In this document: piece after piece, positions 17,419-26,086 of the stretch | How the letters are laid out: every line of letters begins with the position of its first letter | Position numbering within the stretch: position 1 is the stretch's first letter | Origin: Pelagibacterium lacus | Lineage (GTDB): Bacteria; Pseudomonadota; Alphaproteobacteria; Rhizobiales; Devosiaceae | Reading direction: 5' to 3' | DNA length: 64,000 bases | NCBI RefSeq assembly: GCF_003345525.1 | Contig: NZ_QQNH01000011.1 | Span: 1-64,000 of the forward strand | Notes under the pieces: generated by a model | The model's database searches: none | Seen by the model: only the letters and a program-made list of their open reading frames with translations | Told to the model about the DNA's origin: nothing | Made by a program: the position numbers and the translations under genes

Positions 17419-18153
17419 ATGACACCAGACGTCGATGGACTGATCCGGTTCTACAAGTCGCCCCTCGGGCGACTGACGCGGCAATTGCTGCGCGAGCAGG
17501 TCAGCCAGTTGGCCGGCGACGTTACGGGATTGCGCATTCTCGGGCTGGGCTTTGCCACGCCTTATCTGAGGGGTGCGCTCAAGGGCGCCGAGCGGGTGCT
17601 CGCCTTCATGCCGGCCCGGCAGGGGGCTTCGAGCTGGCCGCGGGAAGGGCCGTCGCGCACCGTGCTCTGCGATCCTCTCGAAATGCCGCTCACCGATTCC
17701 GCCGTCGATCTCGTGGTCGCCATCCACGAGTTCGAGCATGTGGTCGATGCGGAGGACCAGATGCGCGAATTGTGGCGCGTCTGCGCGCCGAACGCCTCCC
17801 TCGTCCTGGTGGTGCCGCGGCGGCGGGGGCTGTGGGCCGGGCTTGACAACAATCCCTTCGGTTTCGGCCAGCCCTATTCCAGGAGCCAGCTCGACCAGTT
17901 GTTGCGCGAGCATTCCTTTACCCCCGAGGAATGGCGCGATTGCCTTTACCTGCCGCCGTCCAATTCGGCCATGGTGCTGCGATCGGCGCGGCTGTTCGAG
18001 CGGGCCGGGCGGCTGTTCGGGCCGACCCTGGCCGGGGTGATGTGCGTCCGGGCCCGCAAGGAGCAGTTCCCGGCGGTGGCGCGGCGCCGGCGCGTCGAAC
18101 GGGTGCTGGCCAGCCCGGAGCTCAATCCGCAGACGGCGCGGCTGGTTCCCTGA
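17419..18153 (+). CDS. Class I SAM-dependent methyltransferase
   Basis: A 244-residue methyltransferase divergent from gloB, an arrangement frequent in Hyphomicrobiales. The nucleotide-binding strand LRILGLGFATPYL replaces the usual GxGxG with a degenerate glycine motif, followed by an acidic strand region (DPLEMPLTDSAVDLVVAIHEFEHV) and a LWRVCAPNASLVLVVPRRRG core. The C-terminus is basic (RRRRVERVL). ATG 17419 is preferred because GGGGTGG lies before it. The substrate is unknown. Confidence 0.82.
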   Translation: MTPDVDGLIRFYKSPLGRLTRQLLREQVSQLAGDVTGLRILGLGFATPYLRGALKGAERVLAFMPARQGASSWPREGPSRTVLCDPLEMPLTDSAVDLVVAIHEFEHVVDAEDQMRELWRVCAPNASLVLVVPRRRGLWAGLDNNPFGFGQPYSRSQLDQLLREHSFTPEEWRDCLYLPPSNSAMVLRSARLFERAGRLFGPTLAGVMCVRARKEQFPAVARRRRVERVLASPELNPQTARLVP

Positions 18154-18231
18154 TCGGGGCAATTGCTTTGCCGGTCCGGTTTCGCTATTGCTACGGCCCG
18201 AACCGACCGTCTCCAGACAAATGGCCCGAAA

Positions 18232-19326
18232 ATGACCGACAGACCCGTTCCGCAACCGGGGATCATGACCATCGCTCCCTATGTTCCGGGGCGGTCCAGC
18301 GCGCCGGGAAAAGACAAGGTCCTCAAGCTCTCCGCCAATGAATCGCCGCTGGGGGCCAGCCCCAGGGCCGTCGAGGCCTATCGGGCGGTGGCCGAGCGCC
18401 TGGCGATCTATCCCGAAGGCTCCTCGCGGGCGCTGCGGGAAGCGCTGGGAGAGATCCATTCCATCGATCCCGAGCGCATCGTCGTCGGCGCGGGGTCGGA
18501 CGAGGTGCTGCACCTTCTCGCCCAGACCTATATCGGGGATGGCGACGAGGCGGTGATGAGCCAATATGGCTTCATGGTCTATCCGATCGTGACCCAGGCG
18601 GCGGGCGGCGTCCCGGTCATCGCGCCGGAAACCGATTACCGGGCCGATGTCGACGCGCTCCTCGCGGCGGTGACCGAAAAGACCCGGGTGGTGTTTCTCG
18701 CCAACCCCAACAATCCCACCGGCTCCTATCTCAGCGCCGAAGAGCTCGACCGCCTGCATGCGGGCCTGCCGCCACAGGTGCTCCTCGTCATCGACAGCGC
18801 CTATGCCGAATATGTGACGGCGGAGGATTACGGCGTGGGCATTTCCCTTGCCGAGCGGGCCGAGAACGTGGTGATGGTGCGGACCTTCTCCAAGGTCGGG
18901 CTGGCGGCGGCGCGGATCGGCTGGCTGTACGGCCCCGGCCATCTGGTCGATGCGGTCAATCGCATTCGCGGCCCCTTCAACGTCTCGGTGCCGGGCCAGG
19001 CCGCGGCGGAGGCGGCGACGCGCGACCTCGCCTTCACCCACGCCCTGCGCGAGCACAATGCCCGCTGGCGCGAATGGCTGACCGGGCAATTGGGGACCAA
19101 CCGGCTGCGGGTCTTGCCGAGCCAGGGCAATTTCGTCCTTGTCCTCTTTCCCGATACGCCCGGCCAGACGGCGGGCGAGGCCAATGCCTATCTGCTCGAC
19201 CGGGGAATCGTGGTGCGGGAAATGGGCGGATACGGCATCGCCGACGGCCTGCGGATCTCCATCGGCAGCGAGGATGCGATGCTTGCCGCCGCTGCGGCGC
19301 TCAAAGACTTCATGGACGGCAAATGA
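18232..19326 (+). CDS. hisC: Histidinol-phosphate / aromatic aminotransferase
   Basis: Class I/II PLP aminotransferase of the HisC family, 364 residues. The NPNNPTG motif is near 163-169 and the PLP lysine is K221 in TFSKVGLAAARIGW. The TGA stop overlaps the ATG of tyrC, so the two are coupled. In alphaproteobacteria a HisC-like enzyme beside prephenate dehydrogenase often also serves tyrosine and phenylalanine synthesis; which amino acid it feeds here is inference. Confidence 0.92.
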   Translation: MTDRPVPQPGIMTIAPYVPGRSSAPGKDKVLKLSANESPLGASPRAVEAYRAVAERLAIYPEGSSRALREALGEIHSIDPERIVVGAGSDEVLHLLAQTYIGDGDEAVMSQYGFMVYPIVTQAAGGVPVIAPETDYRADVDALLAAVTEKTRVVFLANPNNPTGSYLSAEELDRLHAGLPPQVLLVIDSAYAEYVTAEDYGVGISLAERAENVVMVRTFSKVGLAAARIGWLYGPGHLVDAVNRIRGPFNVSVPGQAAAEAATRDLAFTHALREHNARWREWLTGQLGTNRLRVLPSQGNFVLVLFPDTPGQTAGEANAYLLDRGIVVREMGGYGIADGLRISIGSEDAMLAAAAALKDFMDGK

Positions 19327-20249
19327 TTGAAAAACTCGCCCTTATCGGCATCGGGCTGATCGGCTCGTCCATCGCGCGCGGCGCGCGGGCGGCGGGGCTG
19401 GCCCGGACCATCGCCATCGCCACCCGCCGGGAGGAAACGCTCGCGGAGGCGCGGGCGCTCGGCCTGGGCGATATCTATACGACCGATGCGGCCGAAGCGG
19501 TCGAGGGTGCAGATCTCGTCATCCTCTGCTCGCCGGTCGGGACCTATGAAACCATCGCCCGGCAGATTGCCGGTGCCCTCAAGCCGGGGGCGATCGTTTC
19601 CGACGTGGGGTCGGTCAAGGCGCACGTGATCGCCTCCATCGCGCCGCATATGCCCGACAACGTGCATTTAGTGCCCGGCCATCCCCTTGCGGGCACCGAA
19701 CATTCGGGGCCTTCGGCCGGTTTCGCCGATCTTTTCCAGAACCGCTGGTGCGTGCTGACCCCCACCGAAGGCACCGATCCGGAGGCCGTCGAGACCCTTT
19801 CCGCCTTCTGGCGCGGCCTGGGGAGCAATGTGGAGATCATGGAGGCCGGGCATCACGATCTGGTCCTCGCTATCACCAGCCATGTGCCGCATCTGGTGGC
19901 CTACAACATCGTGGGCACGGTGGCCGATCTCGAAGCCCACACGCAATCGGAAGTCATCAAGTTCTCGGCCTCGGGCTTTCGCGACTTCACACGCATCGCC
20001 GCGTCGGACCCGGTCATGTGGCGCGACGTCTTCCTCACCAATCGCGATGCGGTGCTCGAAATGCTGGGACGGTTCCTCGAAGACCTCTCGGTGCTGCAGC
20101 GCGCCGTCCGCATGGGGGATGGGGAGGCGCTCGAAGCCCTGTTCACCCGCACACGGGCCATCCGCCGCTCGATCATCGCGGCCGGGCAGGAGACCGCCGC
20201 GCCCGATTTCGGGCGCCAGCATGGTGCCGCCAAGCCCGACGCGGAATAG
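19323..20249 (+). CDS. tyrC: Prephenate/arogenate dehydrogenase
   Basis: NAD(P)-dependent step of tyrosine synthesis, 308 residues. Rossmann motif GIGLIGSSIARGARAAGL at the N-terminus (about 8-25), the SDVGSVKAH segment near 98-106 and the GHPLAGTEHSGP catalytic-histidine region near 119-130 are all present. ATG 19323 overlaps the hisC stop. It lacks a chorismate mutase or ACT extension, so it is the monofunctional form. Confidence 0.93.
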   Translation: MIEKLALIGIGLIGSSIARGARAAGLARTIAIATRREETLAEARALGLGDIYTTDAAEAVEGADLVILCSPVGTYETIARQIAGALKPGAIVSDVGSVKAHVIASIAPHMPDNVHLVPGHPLAGTEHSGPSAGFADLFQNRWCVLTPTEGTDPEAVETLSAFWRGLGSNVEIMEAGHHDLVLAITSHVPHLVAYNIVGTVADLEAHTQSEVIKFSASGFRDFTRIAASDPVMWRDVFLTNRDAVLEMLGRFLEDLSVLQRAVRMGDGEALEALFTRTRAIRRSIIAAGQETAAPDFGRQHGAAKPDAE

Positions 20250-20261
20250 TCGGCAGGCCCC

Positions 20262-21230
20262 TCAGAACAGCGGCGGAACGGTCATGATCGGCATGATGCC
20301 GACCACCATCTGGCCCTCGTTTACCGTGAGCTGCTGGCGCGAAACCCCCTCGGCGTCGGGGCCGCCCAGGACGATCTGGGCGACGGCGGGGTCGCCGATG
20401 ATCCGGGCGATGCGCCCGGTCACCCCCCGCGAGGTGATGTCCGCATTGGCGTTCAGCAGGCCGGACGAATCGAGGCTGGCCTCGCCCGTGGCGTTGAAGG
20501 CCAGTTCCCCCGCCTCGAGATCGAGCCCGCGCAGGGCCAGTTGCCCGCCATAGGCCTGCCAGAAGGCGATGAGATCGGGATCGCCCCACAGTGCCGGATC
20601 GGGAACACCGGTCAGGCGGCCATCGACGCTGAGGGTGGCGTTCGAAAGGTCCAGCCGCGCGCTGTCCAGGTCCTCGAAGCTGGAATAGAAATCATAGACC
20701 TGCCCGGTGCCCGGCGCCGCATCGCCCGGGGTCGAATCGATCAGATGGATTTCCCCATGCGCCGCGGTCGCCAATTGCTCGTCGCCCATCAGCGTGTCGG
20801 AATAGACCAGATCGTCGGCCAGCACCGAAAAGCGGCCGATGGTGCCGTCCTCGATGCGCAGGCTGGCATGCAGGTTCGACCAGTCGAGCTTCTGGGAAGC
20901 GCCGGTGAAGGCATCGGTCACATAGGCCGGCCCGGTGGTGAAGACCTGGATATGGAAGGGACGATAGAACAGCGCCGTGCCCGAAATCTCGGGGACCGAC
21001 ACCGAAATATCACCGGATGTGATCCGGGCCTCGGCGCAGTGGGGGGAAAAGGAGAAGGGCGCGCCGCCGACATTCAGCCTTTCGCAGGTGAGGCGAGGCT
21101 GGGAGACCCCATCGGCCAGGGCCAGAGCCCCGATTTCGTCGCGGACGATCCCGGCGACATAGAACCAGCCGGCCATCCAGAGGATGGCAACGGCGACGAC
21201 GGCAATGATCATGATGACGAAGCGCTTCAT
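20262..21230 (-). CDS. DUF2125 domain-containing protein
   Basis: A 322-residue protein with an N-terminal membrane anchor (about 4-25, MIIAVVAVAILWMAGWFYVAG) and a beta-rich exported domain containing C49 and C65 in the CERLNVGGAPFSFSPHC region, the DUF2125 hallmark. Function is unknown. Its position convergent with tyrC and divergent from the gamma-glutamylcyclotransferase gene is a recurring arrangement in the order. Confidence 0.88.
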   Translation of the reverse strand: MKRFVIMIIAVVAVAILWMAGWFYVAGIVRDEIGALALADGVSQPRLTCERLNVGGAPFSFSPHCAEARITSGDISVSVPEISGTALFYRPFHIQVFTTGPAYVTDAFTGASQKLDWSNLHASLRIEDGTIGRFSVLADDLVYSDTLMGDEQLATAAHGEIHLIDSTPGDAAPGTGQVYDFYSSFEDLDSARLDLSNATLSVDGRLTGVPDPALWGDPDLIAFWQAYGGQLALRGLDLEAGELAFNATGEASLDSSGLLNANADITSRGVTGRIARIIGDPAVAQIVLGGPDAEGVSRQQLTVNEGQMVVGIMPIMTVPPLF

Positions 21231-21347
21231 ACCGGTCTCTTACCGGGTTCGGATGCATCCGTCATGGGACAATCTGCGTCGGGGGCCGGCAAACCCCTTT
21301 TGCATGGGCCTTGCCGGTCCGGCGCCCCCGTGGCAAGAAAGAGCATC

Positions 21348-21899
21348 ATGAGCTTGTTGTCCGACGCCGCGCCAGCCTGGGTCTTCGGCTATGGTTCGCT
21401 GATCTGGCGGCCAGGCTTCGACTATGTCCGGGCCGAGCGGGCCTTGGCGCGGGGCGTGCACCGTCGCCTGTGCATCTATTCTCATCGCTATCGCGGCACG
21501 CTGGAGCGGCCCGGGCTGGTGTTCGGGCTCGAACGCGGCGGCTCCTGCGCCGGCATGGGGTTCGAGGTTGCGCCGGAGGCCTGGGGCGCGGTGCGTGAAT
21601 ATCTGCGGGAGCGCGAGCAGGTGACCGGCGTCTATGTCGAGGCGATGCGGCCGATCCGGCTGGTTTCGGGCCTGACGGTGATGGCGCTGACCTTCGTGGC
21701 CGATGCCACGCATGCGCAATATGCCGGGCGGCTTGGTCTCGAGGAGCAACTGGCCCTGGTCGAGGGCGCCGTGGGAGAGGCCGGTCCCAACAGCGATTAC
21801 GTGGCCAACACCGCCAGCCATTTGCGGCAGATGGGGATCATCGACAAACAGGTGGAGATGCTGGCGCAGATGATCGCGGCGCGCCGGGCGGTGGCCTGA
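21348..21899 (+). CDS. Gamma-glutamylcyclotransferase (ChaC family)
   Basis: Glutathione-specific gamma-glutamylcyclotransferase releasing 5-oxoproline and Cys-Gly. The family opening VFGYGSLIWRPGF lies at 11-23, forming the substrate cavity; the later segment YLREREQVTGVY contains the likely catalytic Glu. 183 residues, typical of bacterial ChaC. ATG 21348 is preceded by AAAGAG. With gloB it belongs to glutathione metabolism. Confidence 0.9.
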   Translation: MSLLSDAAPAWVFGYGSLIWRPGFDYVRAERALARGVHRRLCIYSHRYRGTLERPGLVFGLERGGSCAGMGFEVAPEAWGAVREYLREREQVTGVYVEAMRPIRLVSGLTVMALTFVADATHAQYAGRLGLEEQLALVEGAVGEAGPNSDYVANTASHLRQMGIIDKQVEMLAQMIAARRAVA

Positions 21900-22045
21900 C
21901 CCGGGCCATGGCGTTGCGGCCAATTGGCTGATGATTTTTGCCGCAATTGCGTGCACACTTGCGGCAGATCGATTCCGGGGCATTTCGGGGGGAGTGCGTC
22001 GGTTTTGGTGGGTGCCGGGTTCCGGTCGCGCTATTGAGGCCAGAT

Positions 22046-22849
22046 TTGCTCAAACGGTTGTTCGTGACGTCATTGCTTGTCGCGCTTGCGGGCGCCCATC
22101 CCGCCTTCGCTCAATCCTGCGAAACTCTCGAGGCGGGACCTTCCGGCCGGGTCGTGTCGATTTCCGATGGCGATACGGTTGATCTCGATACCGGGCTCAC
22201 CGTGCGCCTGGTCGGTATCCAGGCGCCCAAGCTGCCGCTGGGCCGCGAAGGGTTCGAAGCCTGGCCACTCGGGGACGATGCCAAGGCCCTGATCACCGAT
22301 TTGGTGCTGGGCGAAGCCGTCACGCTTTACTATGGCGGGGAACGGCGGGACCGGCATGGCAGGGCCCTGGCCCATCTCATGGTCGAAGCCGATGGCGAGC
22401 CTCTATGGGTGCAAGAGGAAATGCTTCGGGCCGGGCTGGCCCGGGTCTATTCCTTTGCGGACAATCGGTCCTGCCTCGATCACCTTCTCGCCGCCGAGGC
22501 GCAGGCGCGGGCCGATCGGCTGGGCATCTGGCGCGATCCCTATTACGCCATTCGCGATGCCGCCCGGCCGCAAACCATTCCCGATGGAGGGTATGAACTG
22601 GTCGAGGGACGGGTGCTCAACGCCGATCGCGTCGGCGGGCGGGTCTTTCTCAATTTCGGGCGCGATTGGCGCACCGATTTCACCCTGGTGGTCGAAAGCC
22701 AGGGCCTGCGGGTGTTCGAGAGCGCCGGAATCGACCCGCTCGGTTTTGAAAATACCGTGATCCGGGTGCGCGGATGGGTCGATACACTTGACGGGCCGCG
22801 AATGGCTGTTACCCATCCCGAACAAATCGAGCTATTGGCAAGGCCATGA
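22046..22849 (+). CDS. Exported thermonuclease (SNase)-like protein
   Basis: A 267-residue protein with signal peptide (MLKRLFVTSLLVALAG..., cleavage likely after AFA at residue 22) and a staphylococcal-nuclease-like OB fold. The active-site region SDGDTVDLDTGLTVRLVGI and the later ERRDRHGRALAHL segment match the family. The start is TTG 22046 with GAGG upstream; it is the only start giving a clean signal peptide. The stop overlaps the next gene by four bases (ATGA). Confidence 0.85.
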   Translation: MLKRLFVTSLLVALAGAHPAFAQSCETLEAGPSGRVVSISDGDTVDLDTGLTVRLVGIQAPKLPLGREGFEAWPLGDDAKALITDLVLGEAVTLYYGGERRDRHGRALAHLMVEADGEPLWVQEEMLRAGLARVYSFADNRSCLDHLLAAEAQARADRLGIWRDPYYAIRDAARPQTIPDGGYELVEGRVLNADRVGGRVFLNFGRDWRTDFTLVVESQGLRVFESAGIDPLGFENTVIRVRGWVDTLDGPRMAVTHPEQIELLARP

Positions 22850-24318
22850 CCGAAAGACCGCTTACCCGCCGCGCCTTCCTCGCCGGCACGAGCCTTGTGC
22901 TCGTGGCCGGAATCGCCGGCTGTTCGGGCCTGATCGGAGGGTCGAACGTATCCACGCGGCAGACCTCGGGCTCCGCCCCGGCCGTGCCGGCGGGCACCGA
23001 TCCCGAGGATCGGGTGATCGGGTTGCGCGAGCATCCGCGGATCATCGCCAGTTTCGGCGGCGTCTACGAGCACCGCAAGACCGAACTGATGCTGGCGCGC
23101 ATGGTGTCCAAGCTCCTGGCCGCCGCCGGCCAGCCCGCCACCCAGTTCACCATCACCATCCTCGATTCCTCGGAAGTCAATGCCTTCGCCTTGCCCGGCG
23201 GGTTCATCTATGTGACGCGGGGCATTCTGGCGCTGGCCAATGACATGAGCGAACTCGCCGCCGTGATCAGCCATGAGATCGCCCACGTCACCCTGCGCCA
23301 TGCGCGGGAACGCTCGGCCAAGGTGCGCCAGTCCGAAATCGTGGACCGGGTGATCACCACCGTGCTGGGCGGCGTCATCGACGCCAACGCCACCGCCGAG
23401 CGGTCGGCGCAGTCGCTGGCCGCCTTCTCGCAGAACCAGGAACTCGAAGCCGACCGGGAGGGGATCAAGATCGCGGCGCGGGCTGGTTATGATCCGCATG
23501 CGGCGGCGCGGTTTCTCACCGCCATGGGGCGGTTCGCGCAATTCGTGAGCGCCAGCGAAACCGGCAGCGATTTTCTCTCCTCGCACCCCTCGACCCCCAA
23601 CCGCATCCAGAAGGCGATCGAGGAAGCGCGCAATTACGGCCAGCCTGGACAGGGCGTCACCGATCGGCAGGGCTATCTCAGCACCATCGACGGCATCGAT
23701 TTCGGCGATTCCACCCGACAGGGCGCCATTGTGGGCCAGCGTTATATCAGCCCGCAGCACAGGCTCACCTTCACGGTGCCCAATACCTATTCACTGCAGA
23801 TGTCCAATCAGGCGGTGGTCGCGGTGGCCGGGGATGGGGCGGCGCTGCGCTTCGACAGCGCTTCGGTGGCCCCCTCGACGCCGCTGGCCGATTATCTCGC
23901 CTCGGGCTGGATTGCCGGCCTGCGGCCCGAAACCATCACCCTGCGCACAGTAAACGGCATCGAGACCGCGACCGGCATCGCCCATACGGACCAGTGGCAT
24001 TTCAACGTCTCGGTGGCGCGGGTCGAGGGCAATGTGTTCCGCTTCATCTTTGCCGGCAAGGACGACAGCGCGGCCTTCCGCAGCGCCGCCGAACAGACTC
24101 TCTCGAGCCTGCGGCGGACGCAGCAATCCGATCTGGCCGCCGTGCGCACCGTACGGCTGGGGCTGGTGACGGCGGGGGCGGGCGACAATGCCGATACGCT
24201 CTCCCAGCGCATGCCCCAGCTCAATCGCGGGCGCGAGCTGTTCCTCGTGCTCAACAATCTGCTGCCCGGCGATCCGGTGGATGCGGGCATGCCCTACAAG
24301 GTGGTCAGCGTCGCCTGA
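22846..24318 (+). CDS. M48 family metalloprotease, lipoprotein (BepA-like)
   Basis: Periplasmic zinc protease of 490 residues, probably in outer-membrane protein quality control. The N-terminus has a twin-arginine-like RRAFLAG and a lipobox ending at C26 (IAGC). The zinc motif HEIAH is at 143-147, with the third ligand Glu in LEADREG near 203. A C-terminal region after residue 290 has repeated beta-strand character and no TPRs. Translationally coupled to the nuclease-like gene. A bidirectional terminator follows. Confidence 0.92.
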   Translation: MTERPLTRRAFLAGTSLVLVAGIAGCSGLIGGSNVSTRQTSGSAPAVPAGTDPEDRVIGLREHPRIIASFGGVYEHRKTELMLARMVSKLLAAAGQPATQFTITILDSSEVNAFALPGGFIYVTRGILALANDMSELAAVISHEIAHVTLRHARERSAKVRQSEIVDRVITTVLGGVIDANATAERSAQSLAAFSQNQELEADREGIKIAARAGYDPHAAARFLTAMGRFAQFVSASETGSDFLSSHPSTPNRIQKAIEEARNYGQPGQGVTDRQGYLSTIDGIDFGDSTRQGAIVGQRYISPQHRLTFTVPNTYSLQMSNQAVVAVAGDGAALRFDSASVAPSTPLADYLASGWIAGLRPETITLRTVNGIETATGIAHTDQWHFNVSVARVEGNVFRFIFAGKDDSAAFRSAAEQTLSSLRRTQQSDLAAVRTVRLGLVTAGAGDNADTLSQRMPQLNRGRELFLVLNNLLPGDPVDAGMPYKVVSVA

Positions 24319-24327
24319 CCGGGCACA

Positions 24328-24356
24328 AAAAGGCCGGTCGCGGGGACCGGCCTTTT
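24328..24356. terminator. Bidirectional intrinsic terminator
   Basis: A 12-base-pair stem AAAAGGCCGGTC / GACCGGCCTTTT with a five-base loop, T-rich on both strands, sits between the convergent M48 and carD genes. Confidence 0.88.
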
Positions 24357-24382
24357 CATAATGTCAGGTCTTTAATCGGCGA

Positions 24383-24943
24383 TCAGGCCGCGGCTTCCTC
24401 GGCATCGGCCGCGTCGGTCTTGCCGCGGCGCGGGCTCTTGGCGAGGTTCTTGGTGATCAGCTTGGCCGCTTCGGTGAGGGTCAGCTTGTTCACCGCGCCG
24501 ATCTCGCGGCTCATGCGGTCCATGGCCTGCTCGAAAAGCTGGCGCTCGGAATAGGACTGTTCCGGCTGGTCGTCGGAGCGATAGAGATCGCGCACCACTT
24601 CGGAGATGGAGATCAGGTCGCCCGAATTGATCTTGGCCTCATATTCCTGGGCGCGGCGTGACCACATGGTGCGCTTGACGCGAGCCCGGCCGGTGACCGT
24701 CTCGAGCGCCTTGGCGACTTCCTCAGGCTCGGCAAGCTTGCGCATGCCCACGGATTTGATCTTGGCGACGGGCACGCGAAGCGTCAGCTTGTCCTGCTCG
24801 AAAGCGATGACGAACAGTTCGAGAGTCAGTCCGGCAATTTCCTGTTCCTCGATCGATTGGATGAGGCCGACACCGTGGGCCGGATAAACGATGTATTCGC
24901 CGGTCTTGAACCCCGCACGCTGCGTGGTCTTTTTGGTTGCCAT
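24383..24943 (-). CDS. carD: CarD family transcriptional regulator
   Basis: RNA polymerase-binding regulator, 186 residues. The Tudor-like RNAP interaction domain (about 10-70) begins FKTGEYIVYPAHGVGLIQSI; the helical C-terminal domain (80-165) contains TMWSRRAQEYE with the conserved Trp that contacts the promoter. CarD stabilises open complexes at rRNA and other promoters. ATG 24943 has AGGAG upstream. The frame remains open far upstream but that part is the leader, which holds a candidate promoter and terminator. Confidence 0.93.
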   Translation of the reverse strand: MATKKTTQRAGFKTGEYIVYPAHGVGLIQSIEEQEIAGLTLELFVIAFEQDKLTLRVPVAKIKSVGMRKLAEPEEVAKALETVTGRARVKRTMWSRRAQEYEAKINSGDLISISEVVRDLYRSDDQPEQSYSERQLFEQAMDRMSREIGAVNKLTLTEAAKLITKNLAKSPRRGKTDAADAEEAAA

Positions 24944-25102
24944 AGTGGCTACTCCTGTTGACGCCGTGGCGGAGGCATTCGTTGCGGCAGATGCCCCTCG
25001 CCGATATTTCGGACGATCCCGGAGGATCGGTCTGTCAGTCGTAAAGCTCTCCCGGCCGGCTCCGCTATTCCGGTCAGTTTGGCTGGATTTCTGGTGGATC
25101 AC

Positions 25103-25124
25103 AAAAAAAATGCCCACGGGGCAC
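25103..25124 (-). terminator. Early terminator/attenuator in the carD leader, or fdxA terminator
   Basis: On the minus strand TGCCC-CGT-GGGCA is followed directly by eight T residues. It lies about 30 bases downstream of a candidate promoter for carD and 160 bases before the carD start, and about 210 bases after the fdxA stop. It could end fdxA transcripts or attenuate carD. Confidence 0.6.
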
Positions 25125-25160
25125 TGGTTAGCGTGAGGGCTGATACAACTGGTTGTGGGA

Positions 25161-25189
25161 ACTATACCACAGTTTAATGACAAAATCAA
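25161..25189 (-). promoter_or_regulatory. Candidate sigma70-type promoter upstream of carD
   Basis: Minus-strand TTGATT (25189-25184) and TATAGT (25166-25161) are separated by 17 bases. The transcript would begin near 25154. The 389-base gap 24944-25332 between carD and fdxA otherwise holds a short dyad ACAAC-TG-GTTGT and the T-run hairpin; no further gene is seen. Confidence 0.5.
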
Positions 25190-25332
25190 AAGCTGCGAAT
25201 CAAGGCGCCGCCACACCCGCACGACGGCTGGTTCACGCAAGCTCGGATATGGGAATCGGGGGCGGAAAATTCAAGCCCGGCCGGTTGACGGCCCTCTTGC
25301 GACCCCAACCGATTTGCCAATCGGGGACGAGG

Positions 25333-25671
25333 TCAGTCGCCTTCGCCGGGTTCTTCGGAGAAGTATTTCTCGAACTTGCCCTCGACGCCGTCCATTTCCT
25401 GGGCCTCGGGCAATTCGTCGCGCTTCTCGGTCAGGTTGGGCCAGACATTGGCGTATTTGGCATTGATCTCCAGCCACTTGTCGAGGCCGGACTCGGTGTC
25501 GGGCTTGATCGCCTCGGCCGGGCATTCGGGTTCGCACACTCCGCAGTCGATGCATTCGTCGGGGTGGATCACCAGCATGTTCTCACCCTCATAGAAACAG
25601 TCGACCGGACAGACTTCGACGCAGTCGGTATATTTGCACTTGATGCAATTGTCGGTGACGACATAAGTCAT
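25333..25671 (-). CDS. fdxA: Seven-iron ferredoxin FdxA
   Basis: A 112-residue [3Fe-4S][4Fe-4S] ferredoxin. Cysteines C9, C17 and C50 (3Fe-4S) and C21, C40, C43, C46 (4Fe-4S) are in place, with extra C12 and C25. The C-terminal 55 residues are the acidic extension normal for proteobacterial FdxA. It is an electron carrier of undefined partner. Same strand as carD and downstream of the S4 protein gene. Confidence 0.95.
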   Translation of the reverse strand: MTYVVTDNCIKCKYTDCVEVCPVDCFYEGENMLVIHPDECIDCGVCEPECPAEAIKPDTESGLDKWLEINAKYANVWPNLTEKRDELPEAQEMDGVEGKFEKYFSEEPGEGD

Positions 25672-25786
25672 GAGGCATTCCCGTGAGGCTGGCAGATGTG
25701 AGGATAATGGCCAAGCGAATGCTTGCTAAACCCTTTTGCCCCGGCTTTCAAGGCATGGGCATGCCAACTCCATGCGTCAAAACCGA

Positions 25787-26083
25787 TCAGGATTCCGGCT
25801 TGGCGAGGTTCGGCGAAATATCCTCGTAAAGTGCCGCCGCGACGGTCGCCGAACCGCGCCGTTCCACGATCGCGGCGATGCGATAGACGCGCAACCGGTT
25901 GTGCAACTGGATGGTGAGGCCGTCCCCAGGCCCGACCCGATGATCGCTGGCCAGCACCCGATTGCCGTTGACGCGGACCGCGCCGGATTCGACCAGTTTC
26001 TGCGCCAGGGTGCGGGTCTTGGTCACCCGGGCATGCCAAAGCCATTTGTCGAGACGCTGACGGGTCGGCGTCTCGACGGGCAC
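25787..26083 (-). CDS. S4-domain RNA-binding protein (Hsp15-like)
   Basis: A 98-residue protein whose N-terminal half is an S4 domain (RLDKWLWHARVTKTRTLAQKL then VRVNGNRV). Relatives include the heat-shock protein Hsp15, which recovers stalled 50S subunits. The start is three bases after the helicase stop, so it is almost certainly cotranscribed with the helicase, pairing two RNA-directed proteins. Confidence 0.88.
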   Translation of the reverse strand: MPVETPTRQRLDKWLWHARVTKTRTLAQKLVESGAVRVNGNRVLASDHRVGPGDGLTIQLHNRLRVYRIAAIVERRGSATVAAALYEDISPNLAKPES

Positions 26084-26086
26084 GCC

